A stretch of DNA of 64,000 nt from assembly GCF_002165575.1 (NCBI RefSeq), contig NZ_MXQF01000011.1, positions 110,735 through 174,734 on the forward strand, written 5' to 3'. Source of the stretch: Pseudoalteromonas sp. A601 (GTDB lineage Bacteria > Pseudomonadota > Gammaproteobacteria > Enterobacterales > Alteromonadaceae). Made by a program: the position numbers and the translations under genes. The notes beneath the pieces are model-generated. The model saw nothing but the letters and a program-made list of their open reading frames with translations. It ran no database searches and was not told the origin of the DNA. Each line of letters opens with the position of its first letter. The stretch's first letter is position 1. Shown here piece after piece: positions 11,001-19,212 of the stretch.

Positions 11001-13700
11001 GTTGTAAGTTAAAGAGCCAGTATTATCTTCAAGCAACTCTACTGTATAAGCACTTGCATAATAGAGATCTTGGTTCCCAATTATGAAGGAACCAATCGAC
11101 TCTTGCTGCTCTTTAAACGTAGTATTAATTTCGCAATCTACATTACTAGCAAACGCGATATAATACTCGCCTTCAATATAACCTTCACAGCCTTCGATAG
11201 AATCTACAACATAACCATCTGCTGGGATTATTTCAAAGCCTACATTTTGATAAATAAATGACTCTTGAATTACCGGTGATAATTCTCCATTATCGTTCGA
11301 ATTTGCAGTCAGGGTTACTTTAGGGCGCTTAGCTAAGTAGCTAATCTGTGTTGCAGCTGAACACTCAGTACCTTGCTGGTAATGACAAACAATAATCTCA
11401 TTCTCATCAGCTGAAACAAGTTCTAGAAACCATGTTATGCCATCAACTTCATAGCTCAATACTCCATCAACAAAAGTTAAGCCTGTAAATTGCTCTCCAT
11501 TTAGCTCTAATGTGTATCCTTCACTCGTAGGATACAAGAAATCAGTTCCACCATTTTCTCTATATAACTCAGTCCATTGACTCAGCAGTTCCTCTGTAAA
11601 TTCAGTATAATCAAAACTTTTACTATATTGATATACTAAAACACTTTCAATACTCGATGTAATCTTACCTTCAGGATCAAAGTATTCAAATGTTCTTAAA
11701 ACATAGTAATAATCATCTTTGACATTCAAAAACTCATGACGCATCTGCGCACTTAAATAGCAGCTATCATCAAACCCAGTACAACTAGTAACTGCATTAT
11801 TATCATAAAGATATAGCTTTCGAGTAAATTTACCGTCACTAATCTCGCCTTGATATGAAGTATGTCCCAATCCAATCATTACAGTACCATCAGGGTAAAC
11901 ATTCATATCAAATGATTGAGCGGTACCAATATAGCCATGCCAACGACCTATGAAGTCTTCATTTGTTAATGAGACAGGCTCTTTTTTGATCAGCAGTCCC
12001 GCCGTAGAGTTAGCTGCTTCATCTGAGTTTGCATCTAGAGTGACTAATTGGTAGCCAGCTCTGAGTGCTTTTGTAAACCAAAAGTCTGTTACTCCAACGT
12101 CCCCATCATTGTCATACATAACTGACAACTTAGTGCCTGATAATGACCAAGTGAACGGCTCATTATTATCAGTGACTACTTCACCAGTCCCATCATTATT
12201 AAAAATAATAGTTTCAGGGTCGTCTGCATGAAAACCCAAATTCACGGTATCTAAAACCCAGGTTCCGATTAAGTCACCTTCGGTAAGCGTTAATGTTTTT
12301 GATTTATGAATTAAATTAGACGTATAAACATAAGGCACTTCAGGTGTCAGTGTTTCTTCACCGGTTACAGTGTTAACTGTTTTACGTGATGTAGTCTCTG
12401 TAACATCAAGGGTTCGAAATACATCATTTTCAGCTAGAACTTCAAAACTCAAGGTATTGAGGAAAATGGTATTACTCGTATTTTCCTCAGTATTTGTGTA
12501 TTCATTATTTACTACAGGGTTTTCGAAACTTAACTTAATAACACCATCTACACTTTCCCAAGTTAATTCACTTTGTGTAATCGAATTAAAAGTACCGCTG
12601 CCATCTTCATTTAATAGCAAATGATAAGCTCGGCTGTTGTGATAACGTGGAGAGTTAATAATGTAATCACCCACTAGTGAGGTTTTAGAACCGGTTACCA
12701 AATCATCATCTTGCTTGATTTCTTCTTTGGTTTTTTCGATAATTTCAGGGTCTTTTTCATTTACTTCATTTTCAAACTTTTGTGCAACAGCTTCATCTGT
12801 AACCAACTCTAGAGTACTGTTAACACCTTCAGGTAATTGGTAATCTGGGTTATCTACAACAATTTTGATTAATGTCGCTAATTGAATTTTTTCATCGGCA
12901 TCAACGTTCAGCAGTGCAGTATCAAGTTCTTCTTCATTACTTGGTTCAACACCGCCACGAGTTAACAATGCATATTCAGCCGTAGTAACATTAGTAATGT
13001 TTACGCCAAAGTTATCCGTGCTATCAAGCGTATTATCATCGCCAGCTTGTGCCAAAAGCTTTTCAACCGAGCTTAATTGAGAAACAAATTCAACACCAGG
13101 ATTTGAAGCATCTAGACCTTTGGCCTTAACTCTTACCAACTTTTTGCTTGATGATTCATCTATATCTAACAATATATTGTAGCGTCCACTTGCATCCGCT
13201 TGAGTAGGAAAAGACTCATCACCAACAACAATTTCAAGCATTGCATTGGCAATAGGTTCATCGGTAACCAGGCCTGTAATAGTCACATTCGACACTTTAC
13301 GCTTAATAACTATTTCTTGTGTTTTTGAAGCCGTAGCACCTTTATCATCGGTTACTGTAACAGTAAAGTTAACTGTTATATCTTCTGTTATATCAGGGGA
13401 AGTAAATGTCGCATTGGCCGCTGACAGGCTATCACTTGTCAACTCGATACCAGCATCATGACTCCAGCTATAAGATGCAATGCTACCATCGTTATCAGTT
13501 GCATCAGCTTTGAGTGTAAATGCTTCTTGTTCTATCGCTTCAGTGGGAGCGACTAAACTAATAGTTGGGCTTTGATTTGTTGGATCGACTGGTGTAACTG
13601 GTGTTGTCCCACCACTGTCATCACCACCGCCTCCACAGCCAGTTAAAAGTAGTGCACTCGTAAATAAACCAATGCGTAGTTTGCTGTTGCAAAAATCCAT
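8028..13700 (-). CDS. Giant multidomain lipoprotein with duplicated modules and leucine-rich repeats
   Basis: A 1,890-residue exported lipoprotein: the lipobox LLTGC puts Cys22 at +1, followed by a glycine-rich linker. The order read is a PKD-like beta domain (about 45-133), a carboxypeptidase-regulatory-like domain (137-200), a long module at about 340-865, a second copy of that module at about 868-1397, a leucine-rich repeat region (about 1427-1783) of the LTELDLSN type, and a final repeat domain (about 1818-1886). Each module contains GDYII/GSFII, IGTW/VGEW and GRW/GRH sub-blocks and ends in a beta-repeat domain of the TVNSDGNGSL...GC.GY...C.I.VTF type, with a conserved Cys pair. The third copy of that beta-repeat ends the protein. 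It is probably anchored at the cell surface for binding or adhesion; the ligand is unknown. The genes upstream encode a lipoprotein and a beta-barrel. Confidence 0.85.
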   Translation of the reverse strand: MDFCNSKLRIGLFTSALLLTGCGGGGDDSGGTTPVTPVDPTNQSPTISLVAPTEAIEQEAFTLKADATDNDGSIASYSWSHDAGIELTSDSLSAANATFTSPDITEDITVNFTVTVTDDKGATASKTQEIVIKRKVSNVTITGLVTDEPIANAMLEIVVGDESFPTQADASGRYNILLDIDESSSKKLVRVKAKGLDASNPGVEFVSQLSSVEKLLAQAGDDNTLDSTDNFGVNITNVTTAEYALLTRGGVEPSNEEELDTALLNVDADEKIQLATLIKIVVDNPDYQLPEGVNSTLELVTDEAVAQKFENEVNEKDPEIIEKTKEEIKQDDDLVTGSKTSLVGDYIINSPRYHNSRAYHLLLNEDGSGTFNSITQSELTWESVDGVIKLSFENPVVNNEYTNTEENTSNTIFLNTLSFEVLAENDVFRTLDVTETTSRKTVNTVTGEETLTPEVPYVYTSNLIHKSKTLTLTEGDLIGTWVLDTVNLGFHADDPETIIFNNDGTGEVVTDNNEPFTWSLSGTKLSVMYDNDGDVGVTDFWFTKALRAGYQLVTLDANSDEAANSTAGLLIKKEPVSLTNEDFIGRWHGYIGTAQSFDMNVYPDGTVMIGLGHTSYQGEISDGKFTRKLYLYDNNAVTSCTGFDDSCYLSAQMRHEFLNVKDDYYYVLRTFEYFDPEGKITSSIESVLVYQYSKSFDYTEFTEELLSQWTELYRENGGTDFLYPTSEGYTLELNGEQFTGLTFVDGVLSYEVDGITWFLELVSADENEIIVCHYQQGTECSAATQISYLAKRPKVTLTANSNDNGELSPVIQESFIYQNVGFEIIPADGYVVDSIEGCEGYIEGEYYIAFASNVDCEINTTFKEQQESIGSFIIGNQDLYYASAYTVELLEDNTGSLTYNGKVDITWSRSAEGVIEITPLSDFVLQEYESYSNSTGMNVATKDIAIKLTLTPLPEKGSNWFELARDIEQFQDDVLVDEYTSSYEVNKTNLDQRLVINDDDIVGEWSVDLVGEDTVYKVTFSDDGTGVSHNISDLSDESFTWQVTDNTMVLNFPEDGGTESLYITKDLNVGYQVVTQGVFEGEHYTDSGIMVRRNQQAITADNFAGRHQFRDGHGIDTHWSEIQVYDDGEIFFTFTTSAYQRGFEDGHLKRDLYTEYVDGRSQRVDWCDVTLDSCTLEGEFIYTLVAVDGQRYFIERTLGDGSFDEGTTAHLYIHDYSPSTEVNQFYEYDLDYIGLYQNDSNGIARWFVTYGDYDEAQDKQYYTFQIDDTEPVNVTLFDGKLELILDGQDTVIELMDNNRRDVTFCKYLKGNTCQPGDEVYLSFDAPEHTITVNSDGNGSLAVGDDSNVTHGSNWSTSINPNSGYELDEISGCDGYEDGSDYRIPYVKESCQIDVTFKEFIPLSAQANITDPALAMCVDSSDQTSLEDVTELRCHNQYNGEITSLSGLEVLPNLQVLELENINVGTDLDLSSLEGLTEFSIGYNIDSEQQAQIENVTFYDPSLITRLELRNQHIVTIDLSAYTSLQYLSLFYTPLIQIDLSNQTQLVNLDLQGTVLSQLDLTFNTQLESLRLNSGNLTELNIGHLTELRDAYLWDQGNVTELDITNLQKLTWLRIGRMGISSIDLSNQTELVSLDIRETLINNLDFSKLDSLASINVRGVEESLVPWDQLYLVSSISMGGQSYSSFNFSPFTNLTYLSVVDSSITEFATIANPQQLQTLSIRGNSALTQLDISAMTSLQDLILVSTAVTNLDFSNNANLQRAGVIDNPLHTVVGVEAITSNSAVLSFENNPLSSGTVSYLDDLRDNQGYYNISYSVSYSVTVNVIGNGSVSESSFLLSDGASRGINLYPDSGYEVASVTGCNGTWDSTDYYEVGPITESCEVNVEFVETTP

Positions 13701-13758
13701 TCTATTCCCCTCTTAAATGGATAAAGTTCTGTATATTATTTCGCTCATTAGAAATAGA

Positions 13759-13783
13759 AAAGCCATAGCTGTACTATGGCTTG
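13759..13783 (-). terminator. Hairpin terminator between lipoprotein genes
   Basis: A perfect 9-bp stem AAGCCATAG-CTGTA-CTATGGCTT lies just downstream of the 13798-14796 gene on its strand, followed there by TTTTC. It probably reduces, rather than fully blocks, transcription into the giant lipoprotein gene. Confidence 0.6.
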
Positions 13784-13797
13784 TATGTATTTCATTG

Positions 13798-14796
13798 TTA
13801 TAACTTTTCTTTGACCTTGTTCAATTGTTCTGAAAACGTTAAATTTCTTAAATCTCCTAACCCTACTTTCTCTGTAAGTTCAGCTAATTCGTTTTCAAAT
13901 TTAAGCAGCTCATTCTCAATTTCTTTATCATCTAACGCTGTTTTTAAGTTTGTATACTCACTATACAAACTATTAATACGAGCAATCTGGTGCGCGACAA
14001 GATCGGCTTTTAGCTTTATACCATCGTATTCACGGTAATTTTGCTGTGCATAAACTTGTCCTTGTTCTAAATGTATTTTTACATCACGGTAAACAGCAGG
14101 AAAGACGCTAGCTTTATCTGAATTAGCTAATTTATAAATTTTGTGAATATACTCAGAGAAATAAAACTGCACTACGGCATCTTTTTCTAATGCTGTTAGC
14201 TGCTCTAAAAGCTGAGGTACATACTGCTCTACTTGTGCTTCTTTACCATCTATAAGTAACTGTTTTAGTTCTTGGTGTTGCTCATTCAATGTAGAATAGC
14301 GTTTTTCAAAATGAATCTTTGCGTCAATTTGAGTCAATACAGCAAACTCTTCTCTAACAGGCTTAAGCACTGCTGTAATACGCTCTTTTGAAACTGTAGC
14401 CCCTTCAACCAAGATAATAACTTGCTGACTTTGTTCCATAATTTCATCTGCTACTGTATCTGATGAAAACAATGACGCACTATCAAGGGCGTGACCTGGC
14501 GATAGTCTTAATTCAGCAAATTCACTTTCAAGCACTTGCCATACTTCTTTAGCCTCATATACTTTTTCTGTGTCGAAGTCAGCGAGCGCTTCCGAATCTA
14601 TTAAATTATATGCTGTAAGAGCTTCTTGAAAAGCTTGTTCAGCCTTCTCATAAGCTAACTGTACTTGCTCTGGTGTTGCTTCATCACCAGTAAGCCCTGA
14701 GGTAATACTACCTAAATCTTTTTGTACTGATTCAATGGTTTTACAGCCCGTTAAACTCACACTTGCTATAATTGTTGCTAGCAATATTTTTTTCAT
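13798..14796 (-). CDS. Coiled-coil lipoprotein of unknown function
   Basis: The chosen start is the ATG at 14796 (MKKILLATIIASVSLTGCK), whose A is the last base of the upstream stop codon (TAATG). A GGAG lies 6 bases before it. The longer reading adds only MELL and would place the start upstream of that ribosome site. The product is about 332 residues with a clear lipobox (SLTGC, +1 Cys18). The mature part is almost entirely helical and charged, with several heptad-like stretches (STLNEQHQELKQLL, ENELLKFENELAELTEKV) and few aromatic residues. I do not recognise a family. The overlap with the beta-barrel gene implies translational coupling and a shared envelope role. Confidence 0.75.
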   Translation of the reverse strand: MKKILLATIIASVSLTGCKTIESVQKDLGSITSGLTGDEATPEQVQLAYEKAEQAFQEALTAYNLIDSEALADFDTEKVYEAKEVWQVLESEFAELRLSPGHALDSASLFSSDTVADEIMEQSQQVIILVEGATVSKERITAVLKPVREEFAVLTQIDAKIHFEKRYSTLNEQHQELKQLLIDGKEAQVEQYVPQLLEQLTALEKDAVVQFYFSEYIHKIYKLANSDKASVFPAVYRDVKIHLEQGQVYAQQNYREYDGIKLKADLVAHQIARINSLYSEYTNLKTALDDKEIENELLKFENELAELTEKVGLGDLRNLTFSEQLNKVKEKL

Positions 14797-15740
14797 TAGT
14801 AGCTCCATTGCATACCAAGTGTATAAGCGATGTTAGTGTACTCAACTTCAGGTACTCTCAAGCGCTGTCCATTTTCTAAATTTTCAGTTACCACATCTCT
14901 AGTTTTATAATTTGCGTCTATACCCGCAACAACTGCAACATGCTGAAGCACCTGGTAGCGCATACCCGCTCTTGCAAAGACCCCCCAACCGTTAAAACTA
15001 TCAGTCAGTGTCGTAGTTTCAAACTGAGTATTCTGGATTTGCGAATACATCGGCGAGCTTACTTCTCCTTCAATGTACCAACTATATTTGTTGAAGCTAT
15101 CTTGTAATCGGCTATCATAGCGAGCACCTAAACTTAGCAATATGCCCATTTGATCTTCTGAGACTGAAATAACAGGGCTTAAATTTGAGGTATAGTTTTG
15201 CTGTTCACCAGTATGCCCACCATCCATGCCAGGTAAGGTATAACGAGCAGGGTTGTCAGGATCATCAGAGATTGCAATTAATGCTTGGTCAAATGCATCT
15301 GCGCCCGGCTGCACAAAAGAAAAGTTTGAACGAGTGAAACTTGAAGTAAAGAATCTAACACCGGCGGTAAACTGAACGGCTTGACTGAAATTATACGCAG
15401 CTTTTGCGCCGACTTCGGTCGAACGAATTTTAAACGCATTTTCTTGTACAGCGCCAAACTCCCCCATGCTCCAAGTCTCAGTTTCAATTTCAGGGATAAA
15501 AGTACTAGCTGAGTCAATATAATAACCCCAGTCGTCATTTAGGCCACTATAAGAAATCTGACGAATAGTTGTATTAGTTACATCAATAGACTGACTTAGC
15601 TGACCAAAACCAGCAACATCCCCTAAGGTTTCACTATAGCCAACACTTTCGAAACCAATTCGGATTTCACTGAATGAGGGGTTAGGGGTTGCATACACTG
15701 ATGCACTAAATAGGACTGTTGTTAGTAAAGGTAGTTTCAT
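14796..15740 (-). CDS. Outer-membrane beta-barrel protein of unknown function
   Basis: A 314-residue exported protein with a short signal peptide (MKLPLLTTVLFSASVYA, cleavage about 17/18). The rest alternates polar and aromatic residues as in transmembrane beta-strands: DDWGYYIDSASTF, FTAGVRFFTSSFT, YSWYIEGEVSSPMY, GWGVFARAGMRYQVL. It ends with an aromatic C-terminal residue (GMQWSY), the signal recognised by the BAM machinery. The family was not identified; it could be a small porin or a structural barrel. It shares its last base with the next gene's start codon. A small dyad (GTGAGATGCTCAC) lies in the 5' leader. Confidence 0.7.
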   Translation of the reverse strand: MKLPLLTTVLFSASVYATPNPSFSEIRIGFESVGYSETLGDVAGFGQLSQSIDVTNTTIRQISYSGLNDDWGYYIDSASTFIPEIETETWSMGEFGAVQENAFKIRSTEVGAKAAYNFSQAVQFTAGVRFFTSSFTRSNFSFVQPGADAFDQALIAISDDPDNPARYTLPGMDGGHTGEQQNYTSNLSPVISVSEDQMGILLSLGARYDSRLQDSFNKYSWYIEGEVSSPMYSQIQNTQFETTTLTDSFNGWGVFARAGMRYQVLQHVAVVAGIDANYKTRDVVTENLENGQRLRVPEVEYTNIAYTLGMQWSY

Positions 15741-16189
15741 TATGACGCCTTCTCACTGCTATCAAGTCACCTTAATAGGAAAGAGTGAGATGCTCACCGT
15801 ACCCTCCGTGGTAACAAAAAATAACATATGTTAATTTTATATGCGAAAGAGTTTAGACGATCAGAAGTCATCGTCAAGCGAAAATGAATGAAAACTTAAT
15901 AAAACCCCGCATAAAGCGGTTTTTTGCAATAATTTGATGCTAAAAAGAAACTAGGCGGCTTGTTGAATAATGATACTATCGGCCTTTTGAGTGTATACGT
16001 TGGCATGCGATGGAAGTTTAAATATCGATACGTACCTGCCGTTGTCGCATTGATTTTAGCTGCATACTCTTGATATTTTGCTGGCGTAGGTATTTTATTG
16101 CAGCTCTTTTGAAACTAGTATAATAACCATAAATAGCAGTAAGCTACATAAAATCAATGTGTATGAACTTTATTCACTTCAGGCATAAA
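15741..16189. other. Intergenic region between the beta-barrel and ompA-like genes
   Basis: About 450 bases without a convincing gene. It contains the leader of the beta-barrel gene, with a GTGAG-ATG-CTCAC dyad at 15785-15797, and an isolated terminator-like hairpin at 15902-15926. One short hydrophobic open frame starting at an ATG at 16005 is interrupted by a TGA at 16071. I see no RNA gene or known riboswitch here. Confidence 0.6.
15902..15926. terminator. Bidirectional terminator-like hairpin with no adjacent gene
   Basis: AAAACCCCGC-ATAAA-GCGGTTTTTT can act on both strands (T-run on plus, TTTTA on minus). No intact gene ends next to it, so it may mark the end of a lost gene or of an untranslated RNA. 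Confidence 0.6.
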
Positions 16190-16214
16190 AAAACCCAGCA
16201 TATGCTGGGTTTTA
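16186..16214 (-). terminator. Terminator of the ompA-like gene
   Basis: AAAACCCAGCATATGCTGGGTTTT is a perfect palindrome followed on the minus strand by TTTTTTT, 15-40 bases after the ompA-like stop codon. Confidence 0.9.
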
Positions 16215-16229
16215 ACATTTTACTATATA

Positions 16230-17288
16230 TTAACGCTTTACTTTTACACGTTCAATAACAGTTACATGTGCTTCAACACGACGGTTTTCAGCATGAGCTG
16301 AAGCCGTGTTAGCTTCATTTTTAAGACGCTCTTCACCTAAACCAACAGTGATGATGCGCTCTTTATCAATACCGTCTTCGATTAAACGAGCCGCAACAGC
16401 GTCAGCACGCTTTTTCGATAACCATTTATTGTAATCAGCTTTACCTACAGATGAAGTATGACCTTCAAGAAGTACTTCAGTACCTGGGTGCTCATTTAAG
16501 AAAGCAACTGCTTTATCAATATCATCTAAATATTGTTCAGATACTTTTGAAGTATTGTTAGGGAAAGTAATTAGTAAGCTCTTAGTTACTTCACGATCTT
16601 CATATAATGTACAGCCAGTACCATCTACAGCATCAGTCATAGGTGTGTTAGCACATTGATCGTCAGCATCAGGGATGTTGTCATTATCGCTATCAGTCGG
16701 AGCTACTGCAACAGGTACTACTGCAGCTGTTGGCGCCGCTTCAACCGGTGCTGATGAACCTTGCTTACCAAAAATGTAGCTAAGACCTAATTTACCAGCA
16801 ACATCGGTGTAACCACGATCAAGACCTTGGTATAAAGCTGCTTCAGCATTAAACGCGAAGTTGTCTGTGAAATAATGCTGGTAACCAGCACCTACATTAG
16901 CGAATGTAAGATTTTCAGAAACATCTAATTGCTTAAGACCAAAAAGACCATAAAAAGGACCGCCATTAATATGGTAAAGACCATCAATACCTAAACGATC
17001 TCCGTCCATGCTGGTTGCAGTCATAGCTGGATCTGAACTCGAAATATCAAAATCCATATCAGCGTATTCTAAACGTGCGCTCCAGTAATCGTTGAAACGG
17101 TAACCTAATTCAGCACCCCAACCTGTTGAATCATCAACATTCATGCCATTAGTACCACGGATATTTTCCCATGATGCGTCGTAATAGTCACCAAATGCAC
17201 CGATAAAGAAGCCTTCTTTTTCGGCTGCAAAACTTGAAGCGCTAGTTGCAGCTAGTGCTATAGCAATAGTAAGTGATTTTAATTTCAT
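16230..17288 (-). CDS. OmpA family outer-membrane porin
   Basis: A 352-residue exported protein. Signal peptide MKLKSLTIAIALAATSASSFA, then an eight-stranded OmpA-type barrel (about 25-173, ending KLGLSYIFGKQ), a Pro/Ala hinge, a calcium-binding thrombospondin type 3-like segment (DSDNDNIPDADDQCANTP, about 200-217) and a C-terminal OmpA/MotB peptidoglycan-binding domain with LLEGHTSSVGKADYNKWLSKKRADAV and an R-x-x-E-x-x-V end (NRRVEAHV). It anchors the outer membrane to the cell wall and may be a slow porin. It is a single gene with its own terminator. The 500-base upstream region is AT-rich and presumably carries a strong promoter. Confidence 0.88.
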   Translation of the reverse strand: MKLKSLTIAIALAATSASSFAAEKEGFFIGAFGDYYDASWENIRGTNGMNVDDSTGWGAELGYRFNDYWSARLEYADMDFDISSSDPAMTATSMDGDRLGIDGLYHINGGPFYGLFGLKQLDVSENLTFANVGAGYQHYFTDNFAFNAEAALYQGLDRGYTDVAGKLGLSYIFGKQGSSAPVEAAPTAAVVPVAVAPTDSDNDNIPDADDQCANTPMTDAVDGTGCTLYEDREVTKSLLITFPNNTSKVSEQYLDDIDKAVAFLNEHPGTEVLLEGHTSSVGKADYNKWLSKKRADAVAARLIEDGIDKERIITVGLGEERLKNEANTASAHAENRRVEAHVTVIERVKVKR

Positions 17289-17785
17289 TGTTTCCTTCCC
17301 ATTTTCACAATTAAATTGTAGCTAAGTGACCCTAGCTTAATAAGTTTGACCAGAGTACAAAATCATTTGTTAATCATTACTTAACGAAAACACTTAAATT
17401 GTATTTTTATCAATTAAAGCAGTTTTAATAATAAATCGCAGATTTAGTATAGACTAGATAAAAAACTTTATCTAATCAGCATAGTAATTGCATATTGTAA
17501 TTACTATGAGTAAAAAAGTAGTTACATAGAGTATTAGCGATTTATCGACTAAGTAATGCAAATTTTAAAGTCCATGAGGGCATTATATTGGTTAATTTTA
17601 AATCAACAAGTAGAAACCGTATTTATTTTTCAAAAAAATTAATAAATAACAGTCATTAACTAGCCCGCAGTAAAAAAACATCATCAAAACTCATGAGAGT
17701 TGCTGCTTTTTATAGCAATGTCTCCTATTCCCTGCTGTGAATCAAAAAATAATTAAAAGCAAGTTAACAGCCAGCTATGACAAAA
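17289..17785. other. Intergenic region upstream of the ompA-like gene
   Basis: About 497 AT-rich bases. A weak hairpin AACTC-ATGA-GAGTT at 17688-17701, followed on the minus strand by TTGATGATG and a T-run, may end the selO transcript. The rest is presumably the promoter and leader of the ompA-like gene. I see no gene, RNA motif or known operator. Confidence 0.5.
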
Positions 17786-19195
17786 TTAAGTACCGCAAAA
17801 AGTTTTGTAAAGCGCATCGTCTTTAGCTTCTGTATACCAGGTTTCTTTGATTTGCGCTTGATACGGTTTTTGCAACACCTTTAAATACTCTCTCAGAGTA
17901 GCGCTTTGGCCTGATTGTACAAAGTCATTTAAGATATTTTCTATAATATGATTGCGCGGGATCAATTTAGGATTGTTTTTACGCATAACTTCATAACTGC
18001 TCCTATTGGTGCGCTGCAACCATAACTTCGACCATTGAGTTAAGGTTATTGGTATTTCAGCATTATCTTGTAGTGATTCAGTTAATACATCAAAGGTATT
18101 GGTGTAATCAAGCTTATGGTCTTTTAATAAAGCCAATAACTGCGCCACCAGCTCACTATCTGAATCCTGATTTCCATCAAGGCCCAATTTTTCTGCCCAC
18201 ATCTGAGTAAACGCGTAGTTAAATTGCTCAGCGAAGCTATTAATTAAAGGGCTTAATAAAGCAATTGCCTGTTCATCATCTTCGCTTATTAACGGCATTA
18301 AACTCTCAGCTAGTCGCGCGCAATTCCAGTTTGCAATATTAGGCTGATTGCCAAAGGCATAACGGCCTTGGCGGTCAATGGAGCTAAACACAGTCTCAAA
18401 ATCGAAATGATTCATCATCGCACACGGGCCATAATCAATAGTCTCACCGCTAATAAGAGTGTTATCAGTATTCATTACACCGTGAATAAACCCCACCCGC
18501 ATCCAGCTGATCACAAGTGCGATTTGTTTTTTTATTACTTCACTTAAGAAAGCTAAATAACGCTCAGGGCCTGCGCTTTGTATATAAGGATAGTGTCGCT
18601 CAATCGCCAGATCTGCTAAGGCTTTTAAACCAGCAACATCACCTTGCGTGGCTAAGTATTGAAATGAACCAACACGAATGTGGCTTGATGCAACACGAGT
18701 CACAATTGCGCCACGTTGTGGTGGTTGCCTGTACACGGTTTCGCCCGTTGCGACGACCGCTAAACATCGGGTTGTCGGCACGCCTAGCGCATGCATTGCT
18801 TCACTCATTATGTATTCACGTACTGCTGGGCCAATAGCACAACGGCCATCACCACCACGAGAAAACGGTGTCGCACCAGAGCCTTTTAGCTGAATATCCC
18901 AAAGTAATCCTTGTTGATCAGCAACAGCCCCAAGTAAATGCGCGCGCCCATCACCTAAGCGAGGCGAAAAGTGACCAAATTGATGGCCAGAATAGCCCAG
19001 TGCAACAGGCGCTATATTTGATGTGAGTTGGTTTCCACTAAACACGCCAGCTTGTTGTTCAGAGGCAACATCAATATTCAATTGCTTAGCCACAGCGTCG
19101 TTAAATAACAGTAGCGAAGGTGCGCCTACTGGGCTTGGTCTATCGGCTATAGCAAACTGCTCTGCGATGTCGGTATAGCGTGATACTAATTTCAT
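17786..19195 (-). CDS. selO: Protein adenylyltransferase SelO (YdiU family)
   Basis: A 469-residue pseudokinase-fold enzyme of usual bacterial length. Visible hallmarks are ALGYSGHQFGHFSPRLGDGRAHLLG near residue 67, LKGSGATPFSRGGDGRCA (nucleotide-binding loop), FIHGVMNTDNTLISGETIDYGPCAMM (catalytic loop and metal-binding DYG) and the family C-terminus KTFCGT. The last motif carries Cys467, the position of selenocysteine in animal SelO. The family transfers AMP from ATP to Ser/Thr/Tyr of redox proteins. The gene follows the Tag-like glycosylase gene by 17 bases and may be co-transcribed with it. Confidence 0.92.
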   Translation of the reverse strand: MKLVSRYTDIAEQFAIADRPSPVGAPSLLLFNDAVAKQLNIDVASEQQAGVFSGNQLTSNIAPVALGYSGHQFGHFSPRLGDGRAHLLGAVADQQGLLWDIQLKGSGATPFSRGGDGRCAIGPAVREYIMSEAMHALGVPTTRCLAVVATGETVYRQPPQRGAIVTRVASSHIRVGSFQYLATQGDVAGLKALADLAIERHYPYIQSAGPERYLAFLSEVIKKQIALVISWMRVGFIHGVMNTDNTLISGETIDYGPCAMMNHFDFETVFSSIDRQGRYAFGNQPNIANWNCARLAESLMPLISEDDEQAIALLSPLINSFAEQFNYAFTQMWAEKLGLDGNQDSDSELVAQLLALLKDHKLDYTNTFDVLTESLQDNAEIPITLTQWSKLWLQRTNRSSYEVMRKNNPKLIPRNHIIENILNDFVQSGQSATLREYLKVLQKPYQAQIKETWYTEAKDDALYKTFCGT

Positions 19196-19212
19196 GAAAT
19201 TACCTTTCGCCG

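Noticed and set aside
13246..13461. Plus-strand open frames within the giant lipoprotein gene
   Set aside because: These are shadows of the long minus frame, with low-complexity composition and no start signals.
15741..15830. Leader of the beta-barrel gene as a riboswitch
   Set aside because: Only a short dyad is seen; it does not match the conserved elements of the c-di-GMP, cobalamin, TPP, SAM or glycine classes that I compared.
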